Assembly: GCA_029204225.1 (NCBI GenBank)
Contig: CM055094.1
Location: 32,415,841 to 32,479,840, forward strand
Source of the DNA: Diphasiastrum complanatum
Lineage: Eukaryota > Streptophyta > Lycopodiopsida > Lycopodiales > Lycopodiaceae
DNA: 64,000 bases
Reading direction: 5' to 3'
Positions 1 through 11,087 of this stretch are shown piece by piece. Under the pieces are notes generated by a model, which was given only the letters and a program-made list of their open reading frames with translations, was not told the DNA's origin and searched no databases. Within the stretch, counting starts at the first letter, position 1; each line of letters begins with the position of its first letter. Both the position numbers and the translations under genes were made by a program.

Positions 1-580
1 ATTATGAACAGAACAAATTTCTACAGTTGCAGCTAACAAATCATGGATCCGATTGTCAAGAATTACATTATACTCCACAAATCAATGGTTATGACCATAT
101 TATTGACAATGATCTATTTGAAATAATTTTTGAACATGGATCAACTGAGTGGTATAACATTGATACAAAATTCAAATACCAGTACAACAACACGCTTTTT
201 GATGATGAAATTGGTATTAACATTTGCTTTCATGAAGTCAATAATAATAGATACATCCCAAGATCTGAAGCAAATTTGTATTGTACTACCAACAAATGAG
301 TCTAATGTGATATCAACGGAAGGATTTGGTGCAAAATCATCAATCCTATCAACAAGGAAAACAGTTTGACATGGGAATCGAATTCAAGACTATCAAACTC
401 CTTGTGTACAGATGACCAAAGTGATCCCTTCACTACTTGGGATTTGATGAATCTAAATGTGGAATGCTTGCAATTATTGGATGCAATGGAGCTTCAAAAT
501 GAAATCAAGATCATTCATTATGAAGTGGTACACAAGGCAGTAACAACACTAGATGCAGGGACAAGAATGCATTTGGAATT
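1..580 (+). other. Unrecognised ORF fragments left of a Copia LTR
   Basis: Two short open frames (27-299, 90 codons; 366-593, 75 codons) lie here. I recognise no domain in either. The first is acidic and aromatic-rich; the second ends 13 bases inside the LTR that begins at 581. They may be remnants of a gene or transposon into which the LTR element inserted. No splice structure or start context decides between these options. Confidence 0.2.
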
Positions 581-2089
581 TGTTGAAAATTAAGTCCACA
601 GTTGTCTCCTTGGTGAATAACTAATTTCTATTTCAAGATTCTTCCTGCACATTTATTGATCGTTGATCGAGGGTCAGGTGAAACCAACTTTGGTTTTATG
701 TCTGCTCATCTGATACCTACATGAATCATAACTTAGACAACCAAATTATTTGAAGAACGTCTACAATGGGCTTTCCAACAAAGGGTAACCAATCCTATCA
801 TATTTCATGTTCAAATGTTAAGTTCAATTATTTGAAGATCATTGAAGACTTGGCCATCTTCAAAGACTTCCACGAGTTGGCATTTAGAACAACTCTGTAA
901 AATACACTAAGTGGTGCAACAGTCTGCAGAAATACACTAAGTGTCGATACAATCTGCAGAAATAAACTATGTTTTTAACAGTGTTGGATTTTTTTGAAAT
1001 GCAAAAGTGTTGACTTTTTTTGAAATGTAATAGTGTTGGCTTTTCACGAAATGCGACACTTCAGCATAGTTCAAGAGTTCAACTATTTGCGATAATGTCG
1101 GCTTTTTGCGACAGCGTCGGCTTTCCTTCAGCTTCTACCTTTCAACTATTTATAAGAAGTTAAACTATTTAAAAGACACTCTCAGCTTTTTAAGAGCATT
1201 GTCAGCTTTTTAAGAGCACTGTCAGCTTTTTCGCAAAATCCCGAAGAGAGAAAAATCTCAACAGTCGTCTATTTTCAATGAGGAACGTTCCAGCCACTTC
1301 CCAAAAATGTGAAGTGAGAGAAAGCCACTTCACGTAAAATATGAAGTGAGAGAATTTGTGACGTCCTCGTCAACATTCCCTGATTCGTTGACCATATATA
1401 CTATGTACATTTGTCACACAAGCCAAATACTTCCAAGTACAACGGGTTACCTAATTATGTGACAAATATTTACTATAATTAATACATGGATGAATTCTTT
1501 AAATGGATCATCCAGGCACACTCTACGTGATGCTCCGTCCATGAGACGAATGATTTTGAGCCTCCTAGTTATGCCGTTGTTCTGGTTGTAACTGTTATTT
1601 TGTTGTGCTTTAGTGTAATATAGCAGCAATATGTTTTTCTATCTGTGTAACATAGATTAATGCTTATTGTGATTTGAATGCACTTCATTGTTGTTTGATG
1701 ACATTTGTTCACTCACTTTGATTAGAACACAGACGTCTATGACTTCTCAGTTTTTGATCAGACGATAATTGTCTTTGACGCTTGAGGAACTTGCACTGTC
1801 ATACTGCTCTTTCAATCTAATTCAGAACTAAACTTCTGACTAAATCCATTTTTCAGTAATACCACACAAACCATTTCTAATCTCTTCGGGTGGATTGTAC
1901 TTTTTTTTTTGTTTTTTGTGACTATGAACTAATTTATAAAATCATGTTGGGCAACAGAACATTTAAGCTGTGATTATACTTAGCATAAACATTCTATAAG
2001 ACTGTTTTTGCATCTAGCAGCCCATTGTAACGGGAGAGCTATTTCGCAAATATTCATGCTCCCTTCTCCGTTACTTCATCATCTCATCA
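581..2089 (+). mobile_element. Copia-type 5' LTR (about 1.5 kb)
   Basis: The segment begins TGTTGAAAATTAAG and ends CTCATCA, directly before a primer binding site for initiator-Met tRNA at 2092. Its first about 170 bases match, in inverted orientation, another LTR fragment at 28015-28184, which supports the left boundary. It therefore belongs to a plus-oriented element whose internal region follows. No matching 3' LTR is visible in the window, so the element is incomplete. Confidence 0.65.
970..1235 (+). repeat. Short degenerate repeats inside the LTR
   Basis: A motif of the form GTGTTGACTTTTT / GTCGGCTTTTT / GTCAGCTTTTT recurs at least six times with irregular spacing inside the LTR. Repeats in this position can be enhancer-like, but that role is inference only. 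Confidence 0.45.
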
Positions 2090-2091
2090 GA

Positions 2092-2105
2092 TTGGTATCA
2101 GAGTC
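2092..2105 (+). other. Primer binding site (initiator-Met tRNA type)
   Basis: The sequence TTGGTATCAGAGTC follows the LTR end after two bases. It matches the usual plant LTR-retrotransposon PBS complementary to the 3' end of initiator tRNA-Met, where minus-strand DNA synthesis begins. Confidence 0.75.
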
Positions 2106-2149
2106 TAGCTCAAATAAACTGAGAGATTAAGTTTGTTCTATTTGTATTA

Positions 2150-2593
2150 TTGTTAACATGTCATAGAAATCTTTGGGATGTAGTAGAAGGTGTTGACTTG
2201 AAACTAGAAGATGGTGATGAAGCAAAGGCATGGAAGATCAAAGACAGAAATCAATTCATCTATCTCGAAGATTCAAATACCATACGCGTAGAAGGCAAAG
2301 GGACAGTCAAGATCGCATTCAAAAACGATCTTTCTATTTATGTTACCAATGTTCTTCACGTACCTCAGTTGTCAAAGAACCTGTTGTCAATTTCTAAGTT
2401 AACTGATGAGGGCTACAATGTTACTTTTTCATCTGAACAGTGTACAATCTTTGATGAAGATACTACTCTGACTACATGCACTAGAGTAGGAAATCTTTTA
2501 TTATTCTTTATTGCGTTCAGTTTCGTCTCAGAATGTATGCGTTTCTATATTTCTTCGCGACTAATTATCTGTCTGATAATCTTCAATGCTTAA
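2150..2593 (+). pseudogene. Internally deleted Copia gag/protease-region remnant
   Basis: The frame opens with a gag-like stretch (LWDVVEGVDLKLEDGDEAKA) and passes directly into the segment found after the protease in Copia polyproteins, with the recognisable run VLHVPQLSKNLLSISKL typical of the region before integrase. The DSG protease motif and zinc knuckle are missing between them, so an in-frame deletion removed most of gag and the protease active site. Integrase, reverse transcriptase and RNase H are absent downstream. It sits just after the PBS, as expected for the 5' internal region of the element with the LTR at 581. Confidence 0.65.
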
Positions 2594-3001
2594 TTGTTTG
2601 GCTACGTAATCAATGTAGTACTGACATTTTGAAAGTTATTTATTATAGGTTCAAACGTGATTTCTATCACTATTGTCTTGTTTGAAATTGATAGGCGTAG
2701 TCATGCATTGGAAAGATGATGATAGTTTATTCTGCCATGCACGAAAGGTTTTCTTTCTAGACACGCAAATAATTTTCATTCATTTCTTTTCGAGCTAGAC
2801 CTATCTTCTGCATACTACTTTCTGACACATTTCGCTAGCACAAAGAGCAATGGTAGAGCCACAATGTTTGTAATCTTGAATGATGAATCCTCTAAGAATT
2901 ATATTGGCAAAGATATGGTTGAGATCAAGGAGGAGCTTGATTAAGAGGAGGAGCAAAATCCGAGAGCTTCAACTATTCCAAGGAGAGCCACAAGAGCAAA
3001 G

Positions 3002-3523
3002 ATGGAGCTATCAATGCTCATTTTTGTGGACAAAGAAATGCAAGTTGGAAAGGGAAGTACATTTTGTACTTTATTTGCTGAGTTTTGTAATGAAGTCCCT
3101 TTGAATTCTAAAGTATGGAATGAAAGGTGGTTGTCATATCTAATTACTCTTGAGTGTGTTAGAAGTAAGCATGACATTTTCATTCATAAGTTGAAAGATT
3201 TTGACTTCATTTTCAAAGAGGCATATTGTGAATCTTGTATGAGAGTAATTGAATCATCCTTGAAGGACACTTATATTCATACAAGAGTATATGGCCTCAT
3301 TAGATTCAAGTTCAACAAGTATGTAATGCAAATTGCTAGTAGTAAGCAATTGTGGACTAGTAAATTTAGTATAAATAATCTTGGTGATTGTTTCGTTGAC
3401 TTGAAAGATCATATTGAGAAGGATAACATTCAGGTTTGGAGACTTAAAAACAAAGTCCTTGAGAGTCTTGAAGAAGATCTGGTTTGGATCCATGTTTTCA
3501 CCATCAACACCAAGAGGGAGTGA
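3002..3523 (+). CDS. Unrecognised 173-codon ORF
   Basis: This open frame encodes a lysine- and acid-rich soluble-looking protein with several cysteines near its middle (CES-C at about residues 79-82). I recognise no family. A further open stretch in other frames lies just upstream (about 2880-3001), ending in an RRATRAK-like basic run, so the true frame may start earlier and be disrupted. No clear host promoter is visible. It may be part of the degraded retroelement to its left or an independent gene remnant. Confidence 0.25.
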   Translation: MELSMLIFVDKEMQVGKGSTFCTLFAEFCNEVPLNSKVWNERWLSYLITLECVRSKHDIFIHKLKDFDFIFKEAYCESCMRVIESSLKDTYIHTRVYGLIRFKFNKYVMQIASSKQLWTSKFSINNLGDCFVDLKDHIEKDNIQVWRLKNKVLESLEEDLVWIHVFTINTKRE

Positions 3524-4664
3524 GCATGATGAAGAAAAAAGACATCAAGGAGGAACCCGAGAAAGAGCATTTTTCTCATTGTAATTGGCAAGATGGCCTT
3601 TGAAATGAGGCCAAAGTGTGCTTCGATTAGCTAGAAAAATTTTATTAGCTAAAAATAGCATGTTTTACATTGTTTTTGGATCTTGAGATCTTGACCCCAA
3701 GTAGGGTAGATCCAATGACCTATTAGGTTAGATGTTAGGGTTATGGTATGATAAGTTCAGAGATGTCCTAATATGCTCAGATCCGAGCTTGGAATATATA
3801 AATTTATGATGGGATCTTCATCCAAATATAAAGAAAAATCTAGTTTTTCTACTTCTATCAACATTGTCTTTGGGTGGCGAGTTATAGCTATTGAATGTGA
3901 GTGATTTTATGCATTTATTACATGCTTTGGAAGGTACCGAAGTTGATTAATGGTCTGAGAAGCTTTCTGCACTTTACTTTTATGTATTTGATGAAATCTA
4001 TGTGGCCATTATGGAGTTAAATGTCAAATTAGCTAGTTTTAGTAACTAGTCTTGATTCTAGCTCATAGTTTGGATCTAGATCTTTGATTCATTTTGCTGT
4101 AAGATTTTGTCACATTAGAGAAACTTACAGCTCGACGAGGGCCTCTGAAAAAGATGTCTTTTTATTTTTTTTTCTCATTTTCATAGCCATGTGGACCAAT
4201 AGAAACCTTGATATCAAGCTTCTACGTAACGTAGCTTTTCTCATATATAAATAAAAAAAAAAATTAAATATATAAATGTTTCATCGGGAAGCATGTGGAA
4301 ATGCTATTGGATGTTGAGGCCTGCCCTTCCAACTCATCACTGCCCGAGGAGGCCCAGAAATATTGAAAATGAATATGACAAATGGTTGGATTGAGAAAAT
4401 CGATGTAACATTAATGTAATTGCATTGTCAAATCATGGCTTACAAGATTAATTAGAGTTAACTCGTAGCGCCAAATAGTTCAATTTTTCAAAGTTTTGCC
4501 TACACATATTTTCACATTTATAGTTCAATGTTACAAATTTTGGCCTGCACATAACGAATCGTGCAATCAAGGAAGCCGTGCTCCTCAATCGACTCTGTGC
4601 TTCTCTTCAATCAGAAAGATGACAATGGATTATGGGTGCCAAAAAAATATTCAAAAAACTCTTG
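3524..4664. repeat. Non-coding stretch with an LTR-like repeat shared with 22.4 kb
   Basis: No gene is visible. About 3975-4130 is a direct-repeat relative of about 22385-22560, including the shared run CATAGTTTGGATCTAGATC. At 22.4 kb this sequence lies just after a Copia RNase H remnant, so both copies are probably LTR pieces of one Copia family. Confidence 0.45.
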
Positions 4665-4669
4665 GATTC

Positions 4670-5341
4670 TGTGAAAAGTACAATACTAAGGACCATAAAT
4701 GGATCTTTGAATGATCCACAAGGTGATTGTATGCTTCTTAAACAATCTATCAGAAACTAGTCATCATAAAACAAGATCTAGTTTAGCAGCTTGATAGGAA
4801 ACAAGTAGAGACAATCAAAGCATTGATCAATTAGTATAATCCAACTCCACATGTGTGGAAATAAGGCTGTAGTATGGCCTGTAGACAGTGTTTACAAAGT
4901 GCCAAAGCTGGGTTTCATTGGAAATCAAGAGTAATCACCATACAATGAGAGGAAACTCGAGTTTCTCCTTGAGGCTCCAAAAAGTTTCTATCTTCTCACT
5001 ATGGAGAATGGGAATACATAGTAAAACACACTTACTTTGCTAAGTTAGGTGAAAATCCAGCATGTAATAAGGAAGTAGACTCCACTTTCTTGCCCTAATG
5101 TGAAAACCCTAGCCTAGATCCAAGAGTCATGCTTGGTAGGTGCATGGTAGGTACAAATCTCATCATAAATCATGGTCTAGATCCTACAAAGTAGGAATCA
5201 CTACCAAATGGACACAACCACTCCTCTTGACTCGTGGTAACCTACTTTAGGTGTGTATGTACAAGTGGCACTTTGGCCATTCAAGTAACCAACAAACAAT
5301 ATTGACAAAATGTACAATATTCTACATGGCTAGATTTGCCA
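4670..5341 (-). repeat. 3' LTR of the deleted Copia (minus orientation)
   Basis: It begins TGTGAAAAGTAC at the left end and matches the right LTR at 6988-7680 closely. The match stops at GATTTGCCA, about 22 bases short of the TTTTTCACA end seen in the right copy, so its inner edge was lost with the internal deletion. Confidence 0.85.
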
Positions 5342-5438
5342 AAAATAAAAGAATATTGTTAAAAATGGTGTTAAATCTTAAAAGAACCGTAATACAAACT
5401 TACACCTTCTAAAAAACTTAAAACCCTACAAAAAAAAT

Positions 5439-5885
5439 CTACTTGGAGATCACAATGCTTTTATCAATAACTCCAACTGAAGATCTAAGCTTGAAAAATG
5501 AATCTTTAGGTAAAGGTTTAGTAAACAAATCAGCCAAGCAACTTGATGATGGCACGTGTTGGAGCTTGATCTCTTTAGCTTGCACTTTTTCCCTCACGAA
5601 ATTATGAGCAATTTCGATGTGTTTGCTCCTTGCATGGAATGTAGGATTAGTTGCAAGTGATTGGGTTGATTGGTTGTCATAATAGATGATAGGGATCTCC
5701 TCCTCCATGACATGAAGCTCCACCAATAGCCTTTTGAGCCACAAGACCTCCTTGCATGTTGATATCAAGGCCTTGTATTCGGATTCTGTGGAAGATAGGG
5801 AGATGGTATCTTGCTTTTTGGAAAGCCATGATACTACTTCATCACATAGAAAGGTGACAAAGGCACTTGTTGATCTTCTATCCAC
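5439..5885 (-). pseudogene. Copia RNase H domain, C-terminal part of pol
   Basis: This 148-codon open frame is the C-terminal part of a Copia polyprotein. Readable family runs are STSAFVTFLCDEVVSWLSKK, SLSSTESEYKAL (carrying the catalytic-region glutamate), YYDNQSTQSLATNP and HARSKHIEI, ending with DLFTKPLPKDSFFKLRSSVG. The frame has lost its upstream reverse transcriptase and abuts gag at 5890, so it can only be a fragment of a deleted polyprotein. It lies in a non-autonomous element and is unlikely to make active enzyme alone. Confidence 0.85.
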
Positions 5886-5889
5886 TTTG

Positions 5890-6375
5890 TCACATCCTAC
5901 ACTCTTCAGCTACTAATAAACTGTGTAGCTTTTCTATAGTAGGCAAAGTGTCTTGGATTGCAAAGCTTTGGAACAAATTTATAAAGCCACTCCCTAGATC
6001 ATTGAGGACAATCTGAACAAGCTCACTATCTTGAATCTTCTCTCCAAAGGAAGCTAACTCCCTACTGAGAGACTTGATTCTTAGAACATAATCTTGTGCA
6101 CTCTCATCACTCCTCTTCATGCTTTGTAGAATCTGATTCCTAAGCATGAGAACCCTTGAAGTGTTACTAGACTCATAGATAGATTTTAAAGATTCTCAAG
6201 CCTCTTTAGCACTCTTACATGATGATACTTCCCTTAAAAGATCATTGCTTACATTCATCTTGATACAGTGAAGTGCAAGCCTAGACCTCTTCTTGTATCT
6301 CACTAATTCTTGTGCACCTAGAGGTTCATCTTCATCATCTATTAGAAACTCATAAAGATCCTGGAGAAGATTCTA
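5890..6375 (-). pseudogene. Copia gag (UBN2-type) remnant
   Basis: The minus strand carries a gag capsid region similar to that of the young element at 12260. Shared runs include SRVLMLRNQI, VLRIKSLSRELASFGEKI and NLFQSFAIQDTLPTIEKL. An in-frame stop interrupts the upstream part at about 6195. The reading frame continues upstream to about 6375 with RSRLALHCIKMNVSNDLLRE. The zinc knuckle is missing: the frame ends after AEECRM and is followed at once by the RNase H fragment. Confidence 0.75.
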
Positions 6376-6971
6376 CACACAAGATATAGATTTGTTTGGA
6401 CTTGAAACTCACAAAGGTTTCTAACTTGCAGTGTTTTACTCAAATGTTGACTTCTAATACAACAGATGGATTTGTAATCACAGTTCTATCACTCCCTCAC
6501 AAAGCTGGAATGAAGATAAGATGAGATGAAAACTATCTCAAGCAAATCTTGCCAATCTTGGCTATTCTTGGACAAAAACTGACTCTATCTCTTTCATTCA
6601 CTTTGATGTACTTTCAAGACCTGGTTTCCACTTTAAGAAGGTCTAAAATCAACCTAGATTAATTAGTTTTCATGAAAAAAATTCAAAACTAATCAATGGC
6701 AAGTGATCTTGGTAGCTTATCCTAGGATTTGCACCAAAAATTATATCAAACTGACACCAGATGAATTTTCTATATCCAATGAATATGGGTTATTAAATGC
6801 TGGTTCAGAGATGTCCACACGTGTGAACAGTACGGATTTTGATCCTGAAAAAGTTTGGAATCAAATCCCCTCACCAAAACCTGGATACCAGCTCGCCCTT
6901 CCAATACTAGCTTTTTGCACCAAAACCTGCTAAAACTGGATTAGATTCAAACACAGATAAATGGCCTTGTA

Positions 6972-6987
6972 CTTGGCTCTGATACCA
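6972..6987 (-). other. Primer binding site of the minus-strand Copia
   Basis: On the minus strand the sequence reads TGGTATCAGAGCCAAG and directly follows the LTR end TTTTCACA. This fixes the element's orientation. Confidence 0.85.
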
Positions 6988-7680
6988 TGTGAAAAGTACA
7001 GTACTAAGGACCATAAATGGATCTTTGAATGATCCACAAGGTGATTGTATGCTTGTTAAACAATCTATCAGAAACTAGTCATCAGAAAACAAGATCTAGT
7101 TTAGCAGCTTGATAGGAAACAAGTAGAGACAATCCAAGCATTGATCAATTAGTATATAATCCAACTCCACACATGTGGAAATAAGACTGTAGTACGGCCT
7201 GTAGACAATGTTTACAAAGTTCCAAAGCTGGGTTTCATTGGAAATCAAGAGTAATCACCATACAATGAGAGGAAACTCGAGTTTCTCCTTGAGGTTCCAA
7301 AAAGTTTCTATCTTCTCACTATGGAGAATGGGAATACATAGTAAAACACACTTCCTTTGCTAAGTTAGGTGAAAATACAGCATGTAATAAGGAAGTAAAC
7401 TCCACTTTCCTGCCCTAATGTGAAAACCCTAGCCTAGATCCAAGAGTCATGCTTGGTAGGTGCATGGTAGGTACAAATCTCATCATAAATCATGGTCTAG
7501 ATCCTACAAAGTAGGAATCACTACCAAATGGACACAACCACTCCTCTTGACTCGTGGTAACCTACTTTAGGTGTGTATGTACAAGTGGCACTTTGGCCAT
7601 TCAAGTAACCAACAAACAATATTGACAAAATGTACAATATTCTACATGGCTAGATTTGCCAATGTAGGCAATTTTTCACA
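6988..7680 (-). repeat. 5' LTR of the deleted Copia (minus orientation)
   Basis: A complete 693-bp LTR with inverted ends TGTGAAAA...TTTTCACA, flanked on the right by the GATTC target duplication. Confidence 0.9.
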
Positions 7681-7685
7681 GATTC

Positions 7686-8671
7686 TAATACATCCATCAT
7701 CAAAAGGAACATTTTGAAAAAGCAAAAAGGACAAAACTATCATTTTGATCTTATTGGAAGGTCAGAATTTTGGATTTTAGAACATCATCAGGAGGAAAAT
7801 CTATTTTCGAAATTTTAGTCCAACATGTATATATGCATATGTATATATGCATTTAAAAATAAATCTGCAAGGATTCAACCGTCGAGATCACAAAAAAAAA
7901 ACAACTGAGTATTGATATATTATAATACTTTAATTTTTTTGTCATTCTTTATCATCTATTACTAAACTTGCCAATGTGATTATTTTTCTCTTGCAGATTT
8001 ATATCCATCCAATATAAATGAATGGGAGCCAAGTGGATCTCTTGTAGGTGTGTTAGATGTAGTACACACTGATATTGGACATCCACAATATAGAGGTAGA
8101 ATTGCAAAAGATCTTGTTGATTGTGGAATCTTCTTTTATGAATCAATATACATTCCTGATATTTTTTTAAAAAAATGGACAAATAGTCCCAATTCCATTA
8201 CCTAGTTTTGAAAGTGATGAATGGGTTGCTCCAGATGCTGTAGTATCATAATCAATTTGTTGCAAACTATGATATAAAAAATTCATTAAAGTAAAAAATA
8301 GTCCGAATAAGTTGGTTTATTTTTTTGAATATATTTATGGATTTCATTTCAAGTGTCAATGTACACAAAACCCCAACAATGTTTGTATGCAAAATTTTAT
8401 CAGATAGTTTATTATCTAAACTTATGGATGAAGGCTGGGACAAAAAATCAGAAGGAGAAATAGAATGCAGAATCAAAATGTCTTCCATGTGCTTTCGCTG
8501 TCAAATAGAAAAGCAAATGTTGAGCTTATGCTTCCATTATCCAAGATGAAAAAAAAAAACAGGAGTAAATGGGTGCCACTGGATCAAGACTTGGAAGCCA
8601 GTGGACATTCTGAACAAAAAAATATTGAAATAATATACAATGATGCACTTTTGACATGTGTTGGAGCCTAA
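7686..8671 (+). pseudogene. Unrecognised gene or transposon remnant
   Basis: From 7686 to about 7995 I see nothing. At 7995-7997 a TTGCAG splice-acceptor-like site precedes an open stretch that reads NEWEPSGSLVGVLDVVHTDI and continues to about 8205. Further open stretches follow at 8325-8549 and 8465-8671 in different frames, ending in a lysine-rich run. I do not recognise the family. The pattern of short coding-like blocks broken by stops suggests an old pseudogene. Confidence 0.25.
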
Positions 8672-8785
8672 ATTACATCAAGCAATAATTGTTGCTCCTA
8701 CAAGATGATATACTTTCAAACCTCAGATTCATTTCAAATGGTAAACTCGTAAATAACTGTAAACACTCTATTCTTTATGTATTAT

Positions 8786-10295
8786 TTATAGACGAGTAGA
8801 ATCTTCTTTTTCGAAATCTTGAGTTGTAGCTATGATCTCTTTCCAAACCGAGTATTGATTCTTGGATTCTTTGCCATGATAATTTGATAAAAATATACGA
8901 GCTTTGGATCCTCCAATGGTCGGCTTGCATGGAATATTTTCTGTTTTACTTGATAGTATGTCGTCTTTTTTAATTTTAACATGGCTTTTATGTAAGCTTG
9001 CTTTAGACAACACATCTTCTAATATGGAAATAGCTTCCTTCCTCTGGTTCGGAATTTCATGCAAACAAGATGTGAGAATATATTATTTTTTCTATTATAT
9101 GCACCTCTGCATGCAATGTACAGATATGAACATTTTGAAGAGGAATCGGTAGTACGAGTTTTCCATTAGGATCTTCTCGATCTCTTGATATTCTTGTACT
9201 CCTTGTCATGTCTTTTGTTGTCTTCATGCAGTACAAACATGGGTGTTTGGAGTTAGCGCCATGGGATACATTGAACATACATTTTAATGTCTTCAGATCT
9301 CTTGCTAAATGTCATTCTATGTTGAAAGTGCCAATTCCAAGAATATTGAATGGATCTCCATCCATGTGATTTTTTATGGTGGCAGGATATGACGTTCTAA
9401 AAATATCCATGAGAGAATGTCATGGTCTTCTTTGTCTTTTTTCTTTTTTTTAAAGATGAAATGGTTGGAAACTTTATAATACCAACTTCATTCATAATAT
9501 TATCGGTAACTGAAGCCTTAATCTTTTTCATTTTGTTATTGTTTAACATTGATTTTATAGATTTAGAAGTCAAAATAGAACTTAGTGAGTTTTCAATGCA
9601 AATCTCATTGGCCAAATGGTCTTCAGCAACCAATGTTGATCTGCATTGCAAACATAATGTTCATAAAAATGTCAGTAGAGATTAGGACAATCATAGTATT
9701 CACAGTAGCATAATAAACAAATCAACAAAAAGTTGAAATTAATAAAGAACAGAACTAGTGATTATGATTGAATCAAAAAGTTCAAGCAATATTAAACCAA
9801 ATAAGCTATAACTTACTTGAAAGCACGGATTCATTTTTTTTTAAAAACCTCCTCTGGATGATTGATCACATATATCCTTGATTATATGCATGGATTAAAT
9901 CGCAGTTTTTATCTCATCAATATTGTTGTAAAATGACGCAAAAAAAATTTCAGTGGTTGGATCTCCTTTTTGGATCCATCATTTTCTTTCAAACAAATTT
10001 TCAACTTTGTAGATTTGTCTTCACACTCCTTTGATATTTTCCTTAATTCGTCTTCCAAATAATGTGTTCTTTGCATTGAATGTGCATTCTCATTGAGCAT
10101 CAAATTCTCACAGTGACCCAAAAGGCCATCCGGTTGTTGCAATGAATATGGATCAATAGGATACAATGTTTCTAATGACCATAAATCTCCATGCTTTAGC
10201 TTTTCCTCCCTGTATCGAATCGTATCAAAAATTGACAATTTGGGTTGCTCATATTCTGGTGACAGATCCACATGAAGATGATAAAGCTTTGTCAT
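8786..10295 (-). pseudogene. Unrecognised multi-exon pseudogene with Cys-rich motif
   Basis: Minus-strand coding-like blocks lie at 10295-9909, 9651-9397, 9371-9057 and 9064-8786. The third has the most distinctive signature: a run ARDLKTLKCMF followed by NSKHPCLYCMK and, later, PLQNVHICTLHAEVHIIEKI, giving CX2C and CX2H pairs that look like a metal-binding or transposase-type core. A stop before HLARDL and frame changes between blocks show decay. I cannot name the family; a transposase-derived protein is one possibility. A young Copia element begins 140 bp upstream at 10436, so part of this locus may continue beyond 16002. Confidence 0.35.
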
Positions 10296-10440
10296 CAGTA
10301 CATTAGTATAGTAACAAACAGCACAATGACAATAACAGAGCTGGAAATGGCGCCAAACACTTATTCCAACCCTGGAGATAGAGATGGCGTAGGCTTTGTT
10401 TCTGAAATGTCACTCCTAATTCAAATTTTTGAGTGTTCCC

Positions 10441-11087
10441 TGTGAAAATTGTCAACATTTCCTTGTCTAGTTTTAGGCCAAAATTGCTAAAAATGGCACA
10501 TAGTTTAGGATCTGACTTTTCACACGTGTGAAACAGGTCTAGATATTTTTAGTAAGTGTATTTTTTCAGTATGAAGAAGTGTCAAACTTCAAGACCTTCG
10601 AAATGAGTCCATTTTCATGTATTTTGGACATATATGCCAATTTTACCTATATAGGGCATATTTTAGGTAAGGAGGGTCTAGAGAGAGGAGAGAGAGTCAT
10701 CTCTCTCAGCTATATATAGCAGGTAGGCCGTGGAGAAACAGGTTGGAGCAGATCCATTGTATTCATTTGCTTAATGAGAGATTTTTCTATTGGGTTCTCC
10801 TTCCATTGTTGGCATTGTGTAGTGATTGAGTTCAAGCTTTGTGTGTATGATCTTAGGTGCTTTCCAAAAGTGGTAGGCTGATGTATTATGGACTGTATAA
10901 TGCTATTTTGGGCCGCACTTGATGTTTATGGAAGTTTCCATTTGTGATAAATGCTTTTTGATCAAGTTCTTTGCATTCTAGGTAGCATAGAATGTGTTGC
11001 CAATTCCTAGCTTATGTAGTTTGGAGTGCAAGCATTCAAGCCAATGATCTTGGAGTTTAGATCCACTTAGGATCTGTATTTTTCACA
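10441..11087 (+). repeat. 5' LTR of the young Copia element
   Basis: It starts TGTGAAAATTGTC and ends TTTTTCACA. A TATA-like box TATATATAGC at 10711-10720 is a likely core promoter, preceded by a GAGAGA-rich stretch. The partner LTR is at 15351-15997. Confidence 0.95.
10711..10718 (+). promoter_or_regulatory. TATA box in the LTR
   Basis: TATATATA about 270 bp into the LTR, after a CTCTCTCAGC stretch. It is the best core-promoter candidate for the genomic transcript and is repeated identically at 15621-15628 in the 3' LTR. Confidence 0.6.

Larger units (their letters stand above)
4665..7685 (-). mobile_element. Internally deleted Copia element with LTRs, PBS and GATTC target duplication
   Basis: The element is bounded by LTRs at 4670-5341 and 6988-7680, flanked by a 5-bp GATTC direct repeat at 4665-4669 and 7681-7685. 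It reads on the minus strand: the PBS lies against the right LTR, gag follows, and RNase H lies near the left LTR. Protease, integrase and most of reverse transcriptase are gone, since gag and RNase H abut within a few bases. The LTRs differ at only a small scatter of sites, so insertion was fairly recent. The left LTR lacks the last about 20 bases next to the internal region. Confidence 0.9.
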
